Shown one piece after another: positions 9,926 to 21,577 of a DNA stretch of 64,000 bases (the first letter of the stretch is position 1; the number at the start of each line of letters is the position of its first letter). The translations under genes were made by a program, and so were the position numbers. The notes below the pieces were generated by a model. It made no database searches and was not told where the DNA came from. It saw nothing but the letters and a program-made list of their open reading frames with translations. The DNA is from Leucosporidium creatinivorum (Eukaryota > Basidiomycota > Microbotryomycetes > Leucosporidiales > Leucosporidiaceae): the NCBI GenBank assembly GCA_001600635.1, contig BCKL01000007.1, positions 1,016,303-1,080,302 of the forward strand, given 5' to 3'.

Positions 9926-12261
9926 ATGATGCTAACTCGCCTCGTGTCGAAAACAGTTCTCCACCCCGCTCGTTCTGTACGCTTTGCTCTTTCACCCTCG
10001 CTGCACCCCCGGATCTACCCAAGGAGCCAACCGCTCGCCTACAGAACAACTCAGCTGACCTTCTTTCGCACGCGCTCACAGCTTTCCCTCTTCCACACTT
10101 CCTCCTTGTGAGTTTCTAGCAGCTCCGACAGCATTTGACCAGTACTAACAAGTCTTGCGCTACAGATTAAAAATGGCCACCCCTTCCAACGCCAGCTACA
10201 AGCTCCCCAAGATCAGCAATGAGCCCAACCTTCACTACAAGCCCGACTCGCCCGAGCGCGCTGCCCTCGTCGCTGAGCTCAAGGCCATGGAGGCTGCTGC
10301 TCCTTACTACGTCCCTGCTTTCGTGAACGGCAAGGAGGTGAGCACCTTACAGCGAACGCCCCACTCCGCGAAGCATTAGCAGCTGACACGCCGTTCGCTT
10401 CGCAGGTCCCCGCTTCCGGCCCTCAGTCGAGCCAGCCCATGCCCCACAAGCACGCCAAGGCCCTCTCTACCTTCTCTACTTCCTCGCCCGAGCTCACCAG
10501 CGAGGCTATCGAGTCGGCCCTCGCCGCCAAGTCGGAGTGGGAGAACATGCCCTTCTCGGACCGCGCCGCCATCTTCCTCAAGGTGAGTTGACTAGTTACA
10601 ACTCCTCCTTGCTTTCACGAGCAGTGGGAGCGCTTTCACAAGCCCCGGGGACGCTAAATCGAATGCGCGCTGACCCACTCATTCGCTTTCGCAGGCCGCC
10701 GACCTTGTCTCCGGCAAGTACCGCGCCAAGATCTGCGCTGCTACCATGCTCGGGCAGGGAAAGAACGCCTGGCAAGCCGAGATTGATGCCGCCGCTGAGG
10801 TGAGTCGCCCCCTTCTCGAGCGCCGAAGAACGACTCGGCTAACCTTTCGCTCTTCTCGTAGCTCGCCGATTTCCTTCGCTTCGGAGCCCAGCAGGTCGAG
10901 CAGCTCTACACCATGCAGCCCCCCGAGAACGCCCCCGGAGTCTGGAACCGTGTCGAGTACCGCGCGCTTGAGGGTTTCGTCTTCGCCGTCACCCCCTTCA
11001 AGTGAGCTCGGCTTTCCTCATGCTGCACCGAGCTACTCGCTAACTCGGCTCCTCTACAGCTTCACCGCCATTGGAGGTAACCTCGTCGCCGTCCCCGCCC
11101 TCGTCGGAAACGTCGTCGTCTGGAAGCCTTCGCCCACCGCCACCTACGCTTCGTGGGTCGTCTTCCAGATCCTCCTCGAGGCTGGTCTTCCCAAGAACGT
11201 CATCCAGTTCCTCCCCTGCCCCAACGGAGACGACACCGTCAAGCTCGTTGACCGCGCCATCTCCCACAAGTACTTTGCCGGCCTCCACTTCACCGGTTCG
11301 ACCCACGTCTTCAAGTCGCTCTGGAAGTCGATCGCCCAGAACATGGACAAGTACCTCAGCTACCCCCGCATGGTCGGAGAGACTGGTGGAAAGAACTGGC
11401 AGCTCGTCCACCCTTCCGCCGACGTCCGCGCCGCCGCCATCCAGGCCATCCGTGGAGCCTTCGAGTACCAGGGCCAGAAGTGCTCGGCTCTCGCTCGCCT
11501 CTACGTCCCCCGCTCCCTCTGGGAGGCCAAGGGTGGCTTCCAGGACATCCTCGTTGAGGAGATCAACAAGATCTCGCAAGGACCCGTCGACGCTTTCGAG
11601 CACTTCATGGGACCCGTCATGTACGCCGAGCTTCCTCCTTTCTCGCTTTTCTTCATCTCGCTGACCTCCTTCCATCTCACAGCTCCCAGTTCTCGTACGA
11701 CAAGTGCATCAGCTACATCGAGAAGGCCAAGGCCGCCGGTGGAGAGGTCATCGTTGGAGGCTCCGGCGACGACTCGACCGGATTCTACGTCAAGCCCACC
11801 GTCATTGTCACCAAGGACCCTCGCTCGGTCACCATGGTCGAGGAGATCTTCGGACCCGTCCTCACTACCTACGTCTACGAGGACGAGGACTTTGAGAAGA
11901 CCTGCACTCTGATCGACACCACCACCGACTACGCCCTCACCGGCTGCGTCTTCGCCACCGACCGCTCCGCCGTCGTCAAGGCCAACAACCTCCTTCGCAA
12001 CGCCTCGGGAATGTTCTACATCAACGACAAGTGCACCGGTGCCGTCGTTGGACAGCAGCCTTTCGGAGGAGCTCGCGGTTCGGGAACCAACGACAAGGCT
12101 GGCTCCATGTCGATCTTCATGCGGTATGTTACTCTATCTACTCTTGTAGTGATGTACAGCTCGCTAACGCGGCCGTTTTCACCAGCTTTGTGCAAGCGCG
12201 TTCGATCAAGGAAACGTTCCTCCCTCCCACCGAGTTCCTTTACCCTTCCAACTTCGCTTGA
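9926..12261 (+). CDS. PUT2: Mitochondrial delta-1-pyrroline-5-carboxylate dehydrogenase
   Basis: The enzyme oxidises glutamate semialdehyde/P5C to glutamate with NAD+, the second step of proline degradation in the mitochondrial matrix. Exon 1 (9926-10107) encodes an Arg/Ser/Leu-rich presequence (MMLTRLVSKTVLHPARSVRF). The next exon (from 10166) carries an in-frame ATG at 10173 (MATPSNASYKLPK). The ALDH fold then runs without interruption across about eight exons. Catalytic motifs are clear: PFNFTAIGGNL, VVWKPSPTATYA, HFTGSTHVFKSLW, the Glu motif GETGGKN, the nucleophile Cys in FEYQGQKCSALARLYVP, EEIFGPVLTTYVY, and the terminal GQQPFGGARGSGTNDKAGS. The ending FLPPTEFLYPSNFA is typical of P5C dehydrogenases. 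The presequence exon is separable from the enzyme, so two start sites are possible. Confidence 0.94.
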
Positions 12262-12534
12262 AGGAACCTCCCTTTCTGTGCTAGAATACTCCTACACCTT
12301 GCATACTGTATCATAGCTGTTCTCCTCCTCATCACCTTGTCTCGAGAGCTTCAGCGAGGCGAGAGCACCTCGGCGTTCGCTTCGGAGGTCAAGCTGCTCC
12401 CAAGTCGCTCTGCTGCCGGTGTCCGAAGCTGAGCGAAAGTCTTCTCAGGCTCGACGGAGAAAGCTCAATGGGTGATACGAGTACAACATGGGCGTCTACT
12501 ACACACAAACCTAATCTCGGCGATCCCTCTCTTT

Positions 12535-15165
12535 CTAAAACTTCTGCCTCAGCAGCGGCGACTGCATGTGCTTCATCGAAGGAGACATAAGTACCGCTGT
12601 CTTCTCGCTGATGGTAGGCGAGCTATATGTACTCTGTTGTTCCGAGGCTGCGAAGGGAGTCAGGGTCAGCGCCGAGCCCCTCGGCAAGCGAGCGCAGAGG
12701 AGGACAACGTACAGTAGAAGAGCACCTGACTGCCTCTTCGCATCAAGTGAACGATCTGAAGACGAGTCCTCTTGCGGATGAGGAGGTAGATGGCCATCGA
12801 CGCCTGCGAATGAGTGAGGGTCAGCACTCGAGTCGGCGAGAGGACGAGCCGGAAAGCGTCAACGTACAAGAAGGAACAGGGCGACGACGGAAGAGGTGTG
12901 GTCGACCAATGTTACGGCCGAGCACTTCATCCCGACTCCCGTGGTGGTGCCGTTCGACCAGTGATGAGTCTCCGAAACGCCGAGGCACGTTCCCTGCGAG
13001 CGAGGAGCGGGGTCAGCGACACGCGAAAGCAGCGACGGAGTAAACGAGTACTCACCCTCGCATCGTAGGCAGCGACAGCAAAGTAGTCGTTGCGAGCGGA
13101 GACGTACAGCTCCGTCTCAAAGCCGAGCTTCCTCGTCTGCTCGAGCCGACTGAGCAGCTTCGGCCTGCTTCCACCGAGAAGGCGCCAGTGAGTGACCTCG
13201 GTAGCTCCGTTCCATGAAGCGTAGGCTCGGTCGTCGCGCAGAGGGTCGATGGCGAAGGAGGGGCGGGTGAGAGGACGGCCGACCCAGGAAGCCTGAGAGA
13301 GATGGGAGAGGCGAGGGTCAGCGTGCTGTGATATGGTGCAGAAGCGAGTTCAAAGCATCGACGTACCTTGGTAGCGCGGTAGGAGTGGAGGGTCGTTCCT
13401 CCAGCACCGAGCGAGACGTCGTGGAGAATCGTGCCGTTCGACGAGTACTCTGAAGAGGGCGAGTTTGTCAGCTTCTGCTCAGAAAAGCAGGTGGCTTCGG
13501 TCCTGAGGCGCGCGAGAAAAGATCGTGGAGACTCACCCGAGTAGTAGGGCACGATGCCCCAGCCGACGACGACGTTGCCGTTCGGCAGCACTTGCACCGA
13601 GCCCTCCGATGTAGCGATACCCTGGAAGCTGGGCCAGAAGGCCTGCTCGAGAGTGACCTTCATGGACTTCTTGTCGACGCGAAGGAGGACACCGCGCGCC
13701 TGGTCGACGAGTTGCTCGTATCTGCCAAAGGAAGGAGAGGTCACCCAAAGTCCTGCAGGCGAGTTTGTGCGAGAATAGACTCACTGGTTCGCCCCGTTGT
13801 CGAATGCAGATATGAGGAAAGAGTCCTCTGTACCAGAGCCGATGATCTTGGCGTTATGCTGGAAGTTGAGGTGAGCCCACTCGTGAAGCTCGAAATCCGA
13901 GTGCTCTCCTCCGAGCTTCCAAAGGATCTCGCCAGTCGAGCCCGATACGTAGACGAGCGTAGACGATCCTCGGTAGCCGATGAGGAAGTTGTTGGCGTCG
14001 TCCTTCCATACTCTGCGGATGAAGGAGACGTCAGCAAGCGCCTTCGGTTCGACCGAGCAGGATTGAGCGTACGAGTTGAGGTGATGGGCATCGAAAGCAG
14101 TCTCCTTGGTGAGTCCGAGATGCGGCTCGTGAAGCTTGTAGGACGTCTCAGTGACGGGGATGTGGTCGGCCGTGCTCCACTGGAAGAGCAGGTCGCCCGA
14201 GGCGATGTCGATTTCTTGGACCACGCAGTCGAAGGCCCAGCCGTCGACGGTACCGCCTAACGGGCTCAGGTCTGTTTTCCGAGAGTCCCAGAACTCGATG
14301 ATGGCCGTGTTGTCCTTTGTGATCTGGAACTGTGAGCGAGGAGGAGGGTCAGTCGACAGCGCCGGGAAAGGTTTGTAGGTCGGCGCACGTCGTGAGGGTC
14401 GGTCTGCAGGCGAGAAACATCAGCGCAGCTCAGCACAATCTATCAGACTACCACTCACAGCATTGGGCCCAATCTTCTGGGCTTCGACTGAGAAGAGGCG
14501 AGAAGGTTAGCTTGCGCCGAGAGCGAGGATACTGCACCGCTGCTTACCGGTAGCAATAAGGCTGTACGTTTCGTCATAGATCTGCCACTGCCCATGGCCG
14601 TAGCCTGGGTACTCCTCGGAGCCTGCGAAGGGCGAAAGTCAGCTTCGAATGCTCAACGCCGAGCTCCTCCCAAATCTCCTCCATCTCGTCCACTACAGCT
14701 AGCAGAGAGCAACAGCTTACCAGTATACCATGCCAGCACCGGCTCGCCCATGTACGTATGCCGCTGGAAGTTCATAACGTTCCCCTTGCGCCCACTCCAC
14801 ACCAGCTCCCCATCGTCGTCGAAGAGATAAGGCGCAGGATCCACGGCATCAGCTCCTCGAGCACCAATGAAGGTCAACAGCCTCTGCTCGCTCCCACTGC
14901 TGCTTCCCGCCAGTGTGCGGCGTTTGGGCGTCCGCGTGAGAAGCGAGGGAGGCGCGAGGGATGTTGAGTGGAAGTGTTGAGTCGGAGAGGAGCCGAAGGT
15001 ACCGTTCTCGTATAGGTCTACTAGGGTTTTGGGGTCCACAAAGTCGACGAGAGGTGTAGCCGAAGAGGTGGACGCGAACAAGGAGAGGGAAAGAGCTGCA
15101 AGAGTGACAGTTCGGAGACCGGAAAGGGGGGCGGCTCCTCGCCGGGAGGATGAGCTGGTCGCCAT
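12535..15165 (-). CDS. Arylsulfotransferase-fold secretory protein with C-terminal membrane helix
   Basis: This resembles the fungal arylsulfotransferase (ASST/Arylsulfotran_2) family, a six-bladed beta-propeller fold. The start at 15165 (MATSSSSRRG) gives a signal peptide (TVTLAALSLSLFASTSSA). The propeller includes FDDDGELVWSG, FQRHTYMGEPVLAWYTG, VQEIDIASGDLLFQWSTADH, ILWKLGGEHSDFELHEWAHL with FQHNAKIIGSG, and VLPNGNVVVGWG. A hydrophobic segment near the end (LVDHTSSVVALFLLASMAIYLL), followed by IRKRTRLQ, predicts a single C-terminal membrane anchor with a short cytosolic tail; it is joined across an intron near 12810-12870. The stop is at 12535-12537. About ten short introns were inferred. 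Whether it transfers sulfate is unknown: fungal members have not been tied by me to an activity, and the histidine motif reads FQHN here where I expect an Asp in bacterial members. Confidence 0.8.
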
Positions 15166-15993
15166 TGAGCTCTTGAAGGGCGACAGCTGTAGAACAGCGG
15201 ACAGAAGACGAAGAGAAGAGTTGAAGAGCAAAAGAACCGACAGAGTTGAGCGACGATGGGAGGTCGCGCTTGTCCCTGAGGCTCATGAGGGGGCCGGTCG
15301 AGAACGAGAACCTGCCATCTTGCTCTTCATCCTGCATTCGGCTACAAGACACCTGTCTTAGGCTGCAGCTATTCATACCTGCTACCAGCCCGCTGAACCC
15401 CGTTCCATGGAATATCTGAACACCCCGTCACCGTCGTCGCCGAATCCCAACGCCGAACTCTCGCTCGCTCGGCCCAGTTTCTCCTCGTGGCGGCGGAAGT
15501 TGTAGGCGGAATGCAGCCTCCCCCGTCACATCACGGTGGCGTTCATATCATACATGCTGAGCGACATGCACCGCTGCTGGTCAGGTCGCGGCTGTAGAAG
15601 ATTTGAGCTTCAGGTCGAGGTCACGGTCGCCGAGCTTCAGTTCCGAGCAATTGAAAAGCAGGGGAGAAAATAACCCGCGACGAGCTCAGAGCGTGGATCA
15701 GACACAACGCTGTACGATTTCTGCGATGCACCGATAGCCGCTCGGACTCTGTTGCTCGCTTGCTCTCCACACAATTAACGCCGAGGCGGCGGCGAAGACT
15801 CGAGAATAACGACAGAAGCTGACTCATTACGAGCAAGCTACAGTACCTTTTTGATATGCTAGCTAGTTTTGTGCGTGCGTGCGAATTGCTGCCGTTCCTC
15901 CCTGCAGCTCTGTCCACCACCGTTTCCTCTCCCTTGCCATTCCGCTTCGGCCTCGCTCTCTCTCCCCTCCCTCGCTCATCTCACTCAGCCACT
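15166..15993. other. Intergenic, no gene seen
   Basis: These 828 bp lie upstream of the arylsulfotransferase-like gene (minus) and downstream of ERJ5 (minus). GCTGTAG at 15186-15192 lies about 20 bp upstream of the ATG at 15165. There is an AT-richer patch around 15640-15860. Open frames here are short, and the one opposite 15029-15361 merely mirrors the neighbouring gene. No RNA gene or repeat was recognised. Confidence 0.55.
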
Positions 15994-17624
15994 CTACTTG
16001 TCCTTCTCCTCCTTAGTCTTAGCCGCCGCGCCAGGAGCCCTAGGCTTGACCGCGCGCCTCCTTCCCCCAACCTTGCCCTGCAGCTCGACGCCCTTCATAG
16101 GACCCTTGGGCTTGCGAGGGACGACAATCGTCTCCTTCTTGCCGTCCTTGGTGGTGATGACCTCGGTGGTCGTCTCGTCGTCCGAGGCGGCAGAGGGGGA
16201 GGTGAGGTTGCGATAGATTTCGGCACGGTTCTTGATCGTACGGGGCACCCAGGTGTCCTTGACCGAGGGCCAGACGGCGTTGCCGACGTGGAAGAGGAGC
16301 TCTGTCATCATTCAGAGGTGTTCAGCGATATGTAGATCTGGCGAGAGCACCACGAGCTCACCCTCTCCATCCTCAACGATGTAGACCTTCTCGCCCTCGA
16401 CGACCATCTCGATGACGGATCCAGGACCGGTAGGCTTGCCTCCGTTGATGCCGGGGACACCGAGGGGATCCTCCTGCTCTCCGGTCTTGACGCGAAGGCG
16501 CTTGCGACCGGCCAGAGGCTTCTTGGTCTCTCCCCAAGCCATCGTGAGCGCTTGGTCGTGGAATCTGCGAAGACCGAAGGGTCAGCCGACGGTTCGAGAC
16601 TTAGGGCGATAGGATACGCACTGCCTGATGCGCATCTTGGAGACATAGTAGGTCATGACGAGGAAGGTGTAGTGGATGAAGCAGGAGAAGATGATGAGGC
16701 CGGCGACGACGGTTCCGAATCCGGGGCGCCAGCGCGAGTAGTAGTCTGCAGAGGAGTGGATGTGAGCTTGCTGATTCCGTGGATGTTCAGAAACGCGTTT
16801 TAAGACGTACAGCCAGTTCCTGCAAAGGGAGGAAGGGTCAGCGTGAGTTAGGACGCGCTGCAACGGAAAGCTACTCACCACGCCATTTGGGGACACCATT
16901 GTCGTAGAAGAAGTCGTAGCTGGTTATGATAAGCGTCAGCGAGTGTCCGCTGCGCCCTCAGCAAGCCGAGACGGCCCCAGAGAGCGACATCGAAGCTCCC
17001 AGCTCACCGCTTCCTCTTCTCCGCATCGCGCAGGATGGAAGCAATTGTGCCCAGGCGAGCAAAGCGATCAGCAACGACCGAATCGTTGGGGTTCTTGTCC
17101 GGGCTGCACGAGAGTACGAAGTCAACGGGCCGACCCAAAGGAGATAAGATGGCGAGCGCGCTGAGCCCGCCCTTTCCTTTGTGCTGGGCGCGCGCGCTCG
17201 GGGTCCAGCTGTGACTCACTGCAGCTCGAGGGAGCGCTTCCTGTATGCTTTGGAGAGCTCCTTCCCGGCGACCGACTTGGTAACGTTGAGGAACGAGTCT
17301 GGGAGCGAGGGAAGAGAGATCAGCTGGGCGCGTGGTGGGCGCTTCTCGTCGATTGAACCACGTACAGAAAGTGGCTCCCTTTCCCTCGGCCTTCTCGAGG
17401 GCGGAGACGATATCAAAGATCTCGCTGTGAGGTAGCTGTAGGTTAGCAGATGCCCTCTAACTGGCGGCAGAAGCGACTCACTGGTCCTCGTTGGTCCAGG
17501 CGACGGCGCTGTACGGGAGAAAGACAGGTGATGAGCTGGGGTACAGAGCAGTAAGATGTAGGGTATTCTGCACTCACCCAGTAGCAAGCAAGAGAGCTCC
17601 AGCGAGGAGCGATGACAACTTCAT
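15994..17624 (-). CDS. ERJ5: ER-membrane J-domain co-chaperone Erj5
   Basis: This Hsp40-type protein stimulates BiP/Kar2 in the ER lumen. ATG 17624 starts a signal peptide (MKLSSLLAGALLLATGAVAW), followed by a J domain: NEDHEIFDIVSALEKAEGKG, SFLNVTKSVAGKELSKAYRK and RSLELHPDKNPNDSVVADRF. The essential HPD motif is complete only after splicing, since the His codon is split by the intron whose donor lies at about 17220. GTVVAGLIIFSCFIHYTFLV (about 16660-16720) is the membrane span, followed by a basic cytosolic C-terminal region (GETKKPLAGRKRLRVKTGEQ ... TKEEKDK). The order of signal, J domain and one membrane span matches Erj5-type proteins. The stop is at 15994-15996. Many short introns with CTGAC are present. 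Confidence 0.88.
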
Positions 17625-17946
17625 TGGAGACGAGCAAGCTGTGGAGAGAGCCAAAGGGTGGGCGAGAAGGCCAAGGGGGCGCTCGGACTTGGTCGCGACG
17701 AAAGGGCTTCCTCGTGACATTCGAGGCTCACTTCTTTCTCTCCTGCCATTTCGTTCACTTCTCATTTCACATCACAGAACGACCTCGCCTCGTACTCTGC
17801 TACAGAGTTGCAGACCCTCTGCATCACCGTCTCACGGCCCAAATTGGCCCTCCGCCCATCGAACGATCCTCTTGAACTCGCTTTCCTGCACCGTAGCCGG
17901 CGTGGGCAAGCTCCTTCAGCTCGCGTAACGCTCTACAGTCGCAATC
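17625..17946. other. Divergent intergenic region
   Basis: These 322 bp lie between ERJ5 (start 17624, minus) and the gene starting at 17947 (plus). CTACAG sits at 17933-17938, 9 bp before the plus-strand ATG, and another copy lies near 17800. No further features were seen. Confidence 0.5.
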
Positions 17947-19046
17947 ATGCTCTCACAGACTGACGGTGAGTCTTCTCGCTGTTCTACCGCCGGTCGCCCG
18001 CCCCGGCAGCTCGCACCTCGGCTTTCTAAGCTCCCAGGCGGGCTGAGACGAACGCTACAGCTCCCGAACGATTCCAGGCAAGTAGAGCGATATACTGACC
18101 ATCTTATGCTGCTCACACAGTGGTCCTCCTGTTGGCCAAGAACCCGAACGTCGAGCAGCACATCGCCTTCCAGATCATCGCCGCCTACGTCTACTCCAAG
18201 TCCTCGCGAGGCAATCTGTAAGTGTTCAGTACACGTCATTATGTCTACTCTACCGCCGCTGACCTTCCCGCCTCATCTCTCGCATATCTCGGCCCTCCCT
18301 CCTACTTCCCCTCTGCTCTCCCATCTCTCGCTCATTTCGGCCCTCCCAAACCCCCTACACTCCGCTCCCACAGCCCATCCGAAACCCTCGCCAAAGTCCT
18401 CTCCATCCAACGCAAGCTCGTCCTGAAATACGGCCCTCTCTCGCCCCACTCGCCTCGGGGCCGAGCCTTCGACGCCATCAAGACCCAACTGCTACAAGCG
18501 AACCGCGTCTGGCTAGCTCAAGGACCACTCGCATTCGGTCCGTTAGGCCAAGTAGGAGCAGCTTCCAACGATGATGCCCGTACAGCATGGACCAAGGCGA
18601 CGAACGGCAAAGTCAAGGTGTTCCGAGAGGACGATGGACCTGGGTTTGGAGGACCGGCGGTACAGGCGATTGATGCTGGGAGGATTGTGGGACCAGGATA
18701 CGGCGACATGATGCTCGAAGGGCCTCCAGAATATATGCCCGAACCGGAGGTGCCAGCTGTCATCCCTGCGGCAGCAGCACACGCCGCCGCCGAAACTCGG
18801 TCGCCCTCTTCCTCGCCTCTTCACCCTGCTTCCGACTCTACTAGCACTCCACCACCGACTGAGGATCCCTCGACTTCGAGGATACGGCCGGATGGGACGA
18901 GTAAGACGCAGGAGGAGATTGACTTGGAGGCGGGGAGGGCCATCTTGGCGAGGTTGAGGCAGGAGAGGATAGCCAAGGAGGCGGAGGAGCTGGAGAGAGA
19001 GAAAAGGGAGAGGGAGAGCAGGCCGTTGGAGAGCCCGGCGCTTTGA
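17947..19046 (+). CDS. Unrecognised protein with charged C-terminal helix
   Basis: Three exons: MLSQTD plus one base (17947-17965), a second exon from about 18121 to 18218 (VVLLLAKNPNVEQHIAFQII, then AAYVYSKSSRGNL), and a long third exon from about 18375 to 19046 beginning PSETLAKVLSIQRKLVLKYG. The N-terminal 110 residues look folded and helical. The middle is Pro/Gly-rich (GPGYGDMMLEGPPEYMPEPE), and the C-terminus is a charged helix (EEIDLEAGRAILARLRQERI followed by KEAEELEREKRERE), a likely coiled coil. I do not recognise a family. The frame holds across all junctions, with CTGAC sites inside both introns. An apparent further intron begins six bases after the stop (19052-19115). Confidence 0.7.
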
Positions 19047-19438
19047 TAGAGGTGAGTCCGGAAGCTTACGCCAGACTGTTGAGCGCCGAGCTGACTTCTC
19101 GAATCGCTTTCGCAGTGGCTTCTTGAACATCCTCAGCTGTATATACCCCTTCACGCTATCTCGCTACCTCCCCTGTTGGAATGAGTATCTTCGTTTGAAC
19201 GCTACTGGGGCTTATCGAGGGCTCGCTCGGCGCCCTCGGCGACGTCGGCGCGAGGTCTGTTCAGCTTGAAGCTTCAGAGACCGCCAGGGAGCTCGCGAGA
19301 TGGAAGTTAGAGCATGCGTATCATCATAAGCCCGAGTGAGATGCACCATGTTCGACCACTCGAAGGGCTCGAGAGCAGCGCCTCGCCGAAACCACGGTCT
19401 CCCTCCTCCGCTTCACCTCGTCTCGCCTTTCTCTCGCC
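19047..19438. other. Intergenic with a probable 3' UTR intron
   Basis: These 392 bp lie between tandem plus-strand genes. A complete intron signal (GTGAGT at 19052, CTGAC at 19091-19095, CGCAG ending at 19115) lies directly after the upstream stop codon, so it is probably a spliced 3' UTR. The remainder should be the promoter of the PLAC8 gene; nothing else was recognised. Confidence 0.55.
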
Positions 19439-20448
19439 ATGTCAGTTGACAAGAAGACCTTGCCTCTGGGAGTCAAGTACGATGCCGCCCCTCCGGCGTA
19501 TGAGGTCGAGGAGTCTCTGGTGTCCCGCACCGCCACTCTCGCTCAGCCTGTGAGCGACGTGCTGCCTCTGTAGCCCACCAGACCGCTGACAGGTAACACC
19601 AAACAGACTTCTACGCCTCAGATGTCCATCGCCGGAACTCGTAACGCCAAGTATGCCCTCAGCGGCTTGGACGAGACGCGCCCTTGCTGACCTGCCGCTC
19701 TCTGCAGATCCCTGCCAGTCGGCCTTGACGGCAAGAGGAGCTTCAACCACGGGCTCTGCGCATGTCACGAACGGCCTATGCTGACCCTCGCCGCCTGCTG
19801 GTGAGCTCTGCGAAAGACCGAACCGAGCGCAGGCCTCGCTGACCTCTTCCGCTTCGTAGCTGCCCTTGCTCAGTGTGGGCTACGAACCATACCCGGTTGA
19901 CGCATCTAGCCAAGAGTGGAGAGCGTAAGCTCTCGTCTCAGCGCCTGCAGACTTGCTCGAGCTGACTCGCTCTCCGCAACCTCAGCCAACCCTTCGCCCG
20001 AGCGCGTCGGCCTCTTCTGCTGCCTGCACGCTCTCTCGCCTAACCTCTTCGGAATCGGACAGGTGGTCATGCAGGTGAGTATTCGCTCCTGCTTTGCGCA
20101 GGCTCCAGCTGACCTCGAATGCCTTCAATCTAGTGCTTCTCGAGGTTCCAGACGAGGGAGCGATATGCCATCCGTGGCTCGCCCGTCGAAGACGTCCTCG
20201 TCGGTGAGTTCTACAGACCGCTCTATATTTTATCGCCGACGTCTGGCCTGCCGTGGAGCCTGTACAGCGCTCCCTTCAAAGCTCGGCGTTCGCTCACCCT
20301 CGGCTTTGCTCCTCCAGGCGCCTTCTTCCCGACCTGTTCGCTCGTGCAAGAGTACCGCGAAATTGAGGAGGAGGAGCAGGCTCTGCGCGAGGGTGGAGCT
20401 GCTCCTGAGGTGTTCTACAGGGATGAGGAGGAGCAGGTCGCCGCGTAA
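19439..20448 (+). CDS. PLAC8-family cysteine-rich protein
   Basis: PLAC8 (Cys-rich) proteins are small, membrane-associated cysteine-rich proteins linked to metal resistance and cell-size control in plants and fungi. About seven exons starting at 19439 (MSVDKKTLPLGVKYDAAPPA) join in frame. The PLAC8 pattern appears only after splicing: FNHGLCACHERPMLTLAACC, then CCPCSVWATNHTRLTHLAKS, then VGLFCCLHALSPNLFG, and the C-terminal signature RERYAIRGSPVEDVLV followed by GAFFPTCSLVQEYREIEEEE. The tail is acidic and ends DEEEQVAA, stop 20446-20448. The cysteine cluster created at the intron near 19800 supports the exon choice. The biological role cannot be read from sequence. Confidence 0.86.
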
Positions 20449-20682
20449 AGGGGGTTCGGCGTTTCCGAGAGAGTGTCCGATTAGGCCTTGTTATGTCTTG
20501 TTATCACTATTGCATGTTTCGACTGTTTGCTCACTATCAGGGTACAGTCTCGCTGCCTCGAGGTTGACGGCGAATGCGTTCAACTCGCGCTGCTCTCGCT
20601 TCTCCTTCGACCTCTTCCTCTGCTCCCCTCTGTGCGCCTCGCTCGCTCTCCCCTACTATCTCTCTCTCGACCGAAGTGCTTG

Positions 20683-21577
20683 ATGGACGACCCTCAATTC
20701 GACCTGCGTAACGCAGTGCGCTCGCTCATCGAGCCCCGGGAGGCGGAGCAGCTCCTCGCCAATGTCGACCGCTATTTCACTTCAGACGCAGTCATCGTGC
20801 ATCCTATGCTCAACAGTCCTGCTGCTGCTGGGCGAGAGGGAGTGAAAGCGGCCTACAAAATGCTCCGGGGTGAGTGCCAGTCTGCTACCACGGAATCTGT
20901 ATTTAACTGACCTCCGCCTTCGTTCAGTCCTCACCATTGGCAACAAAATCGACTTCCACGTCGTAGCGCTGGACCGGATGATCACCAAGCAGGGCGTGGA
21001 GCGGCAGACGGCGCTGCTTGGTGAGTTTAGGCTCCCGCAGCGCCGAAGCTGCTGGTGCTAAACCTAAGCCTTTGACTTGCAGACCTCACTGAGCATCTAC
21101 AGCTTCGTTTCCTCCCGCTGCCGACTTCCTACAACCCTGTGTTCCACGTTCGCTTCCTCGGTGGGTCGCTTTCTCGGCGCTCGAGCCTGAGGCTTCTGCC
21201 CTTGGATCCGCTGCTCAGACTGCTGACATCCTCCACTTCGAATAGTACGAGTCGACCTAGTTAAGGGCGAGGACAACCTCTGGCGCATCTCAAAGCAAGA
21301 AGGTGAGTCTCGACGATCGCTTTTGCCTTCTCCCAAGCTCGGCGCTCACCTGCTTTTGACCTTTCGCAGACAATCTTCCGACGGACTTTGGCTCGACTGG
21401 TCTTGCACTACCCGGACTACCACTGGGTAGTGTATCAGATGCCCTGAAGGTAAGAAAGCGCATGCTATGCAAGCTGCAGACGGAGCTGACCCCGTTTCGC
21501 TCGTTCGACAGTGGTGTTGCGGCGCTGGGACGATGGCTACGAGTCGGTTCATCACTACCCTGGGGTTGTTCAAGTAG
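20683..21577 (+). CDS. Probable NTF2-like fold protein (SnoaL/SigF-like)
   Basis: The spliced product starts MDDPQFDLRNAVRSLIEPRE and AEQLLANVDRYFTSDAVIVH, then GREGVKAAYKMLRVLTIGNK. Strand-rich segments follow (IDFHVVALDRMITKQGVERQ, LDLTEHLQLRFLPLPTSYNP, VFHVRFLVRVDLVKGEDNLW), and the end is TSRFITTLGLFK. A helical N-terminus followed by a curved sheet with the pattern 'tsDAvivHP...G.e.v...y..l' is the NTF2/SnoaL-like cone fold, known in fungi as a SigF-like NTF2 domain. I see no catalytic residue that would fix an activity. The introns are short with CTGAC; the last acceptor precedes WCCGAGTMATSR. The C-terminal short hydrophobic end might associate with membranes. The fold is likely, the function unknown. 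Confidence 0.65.
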
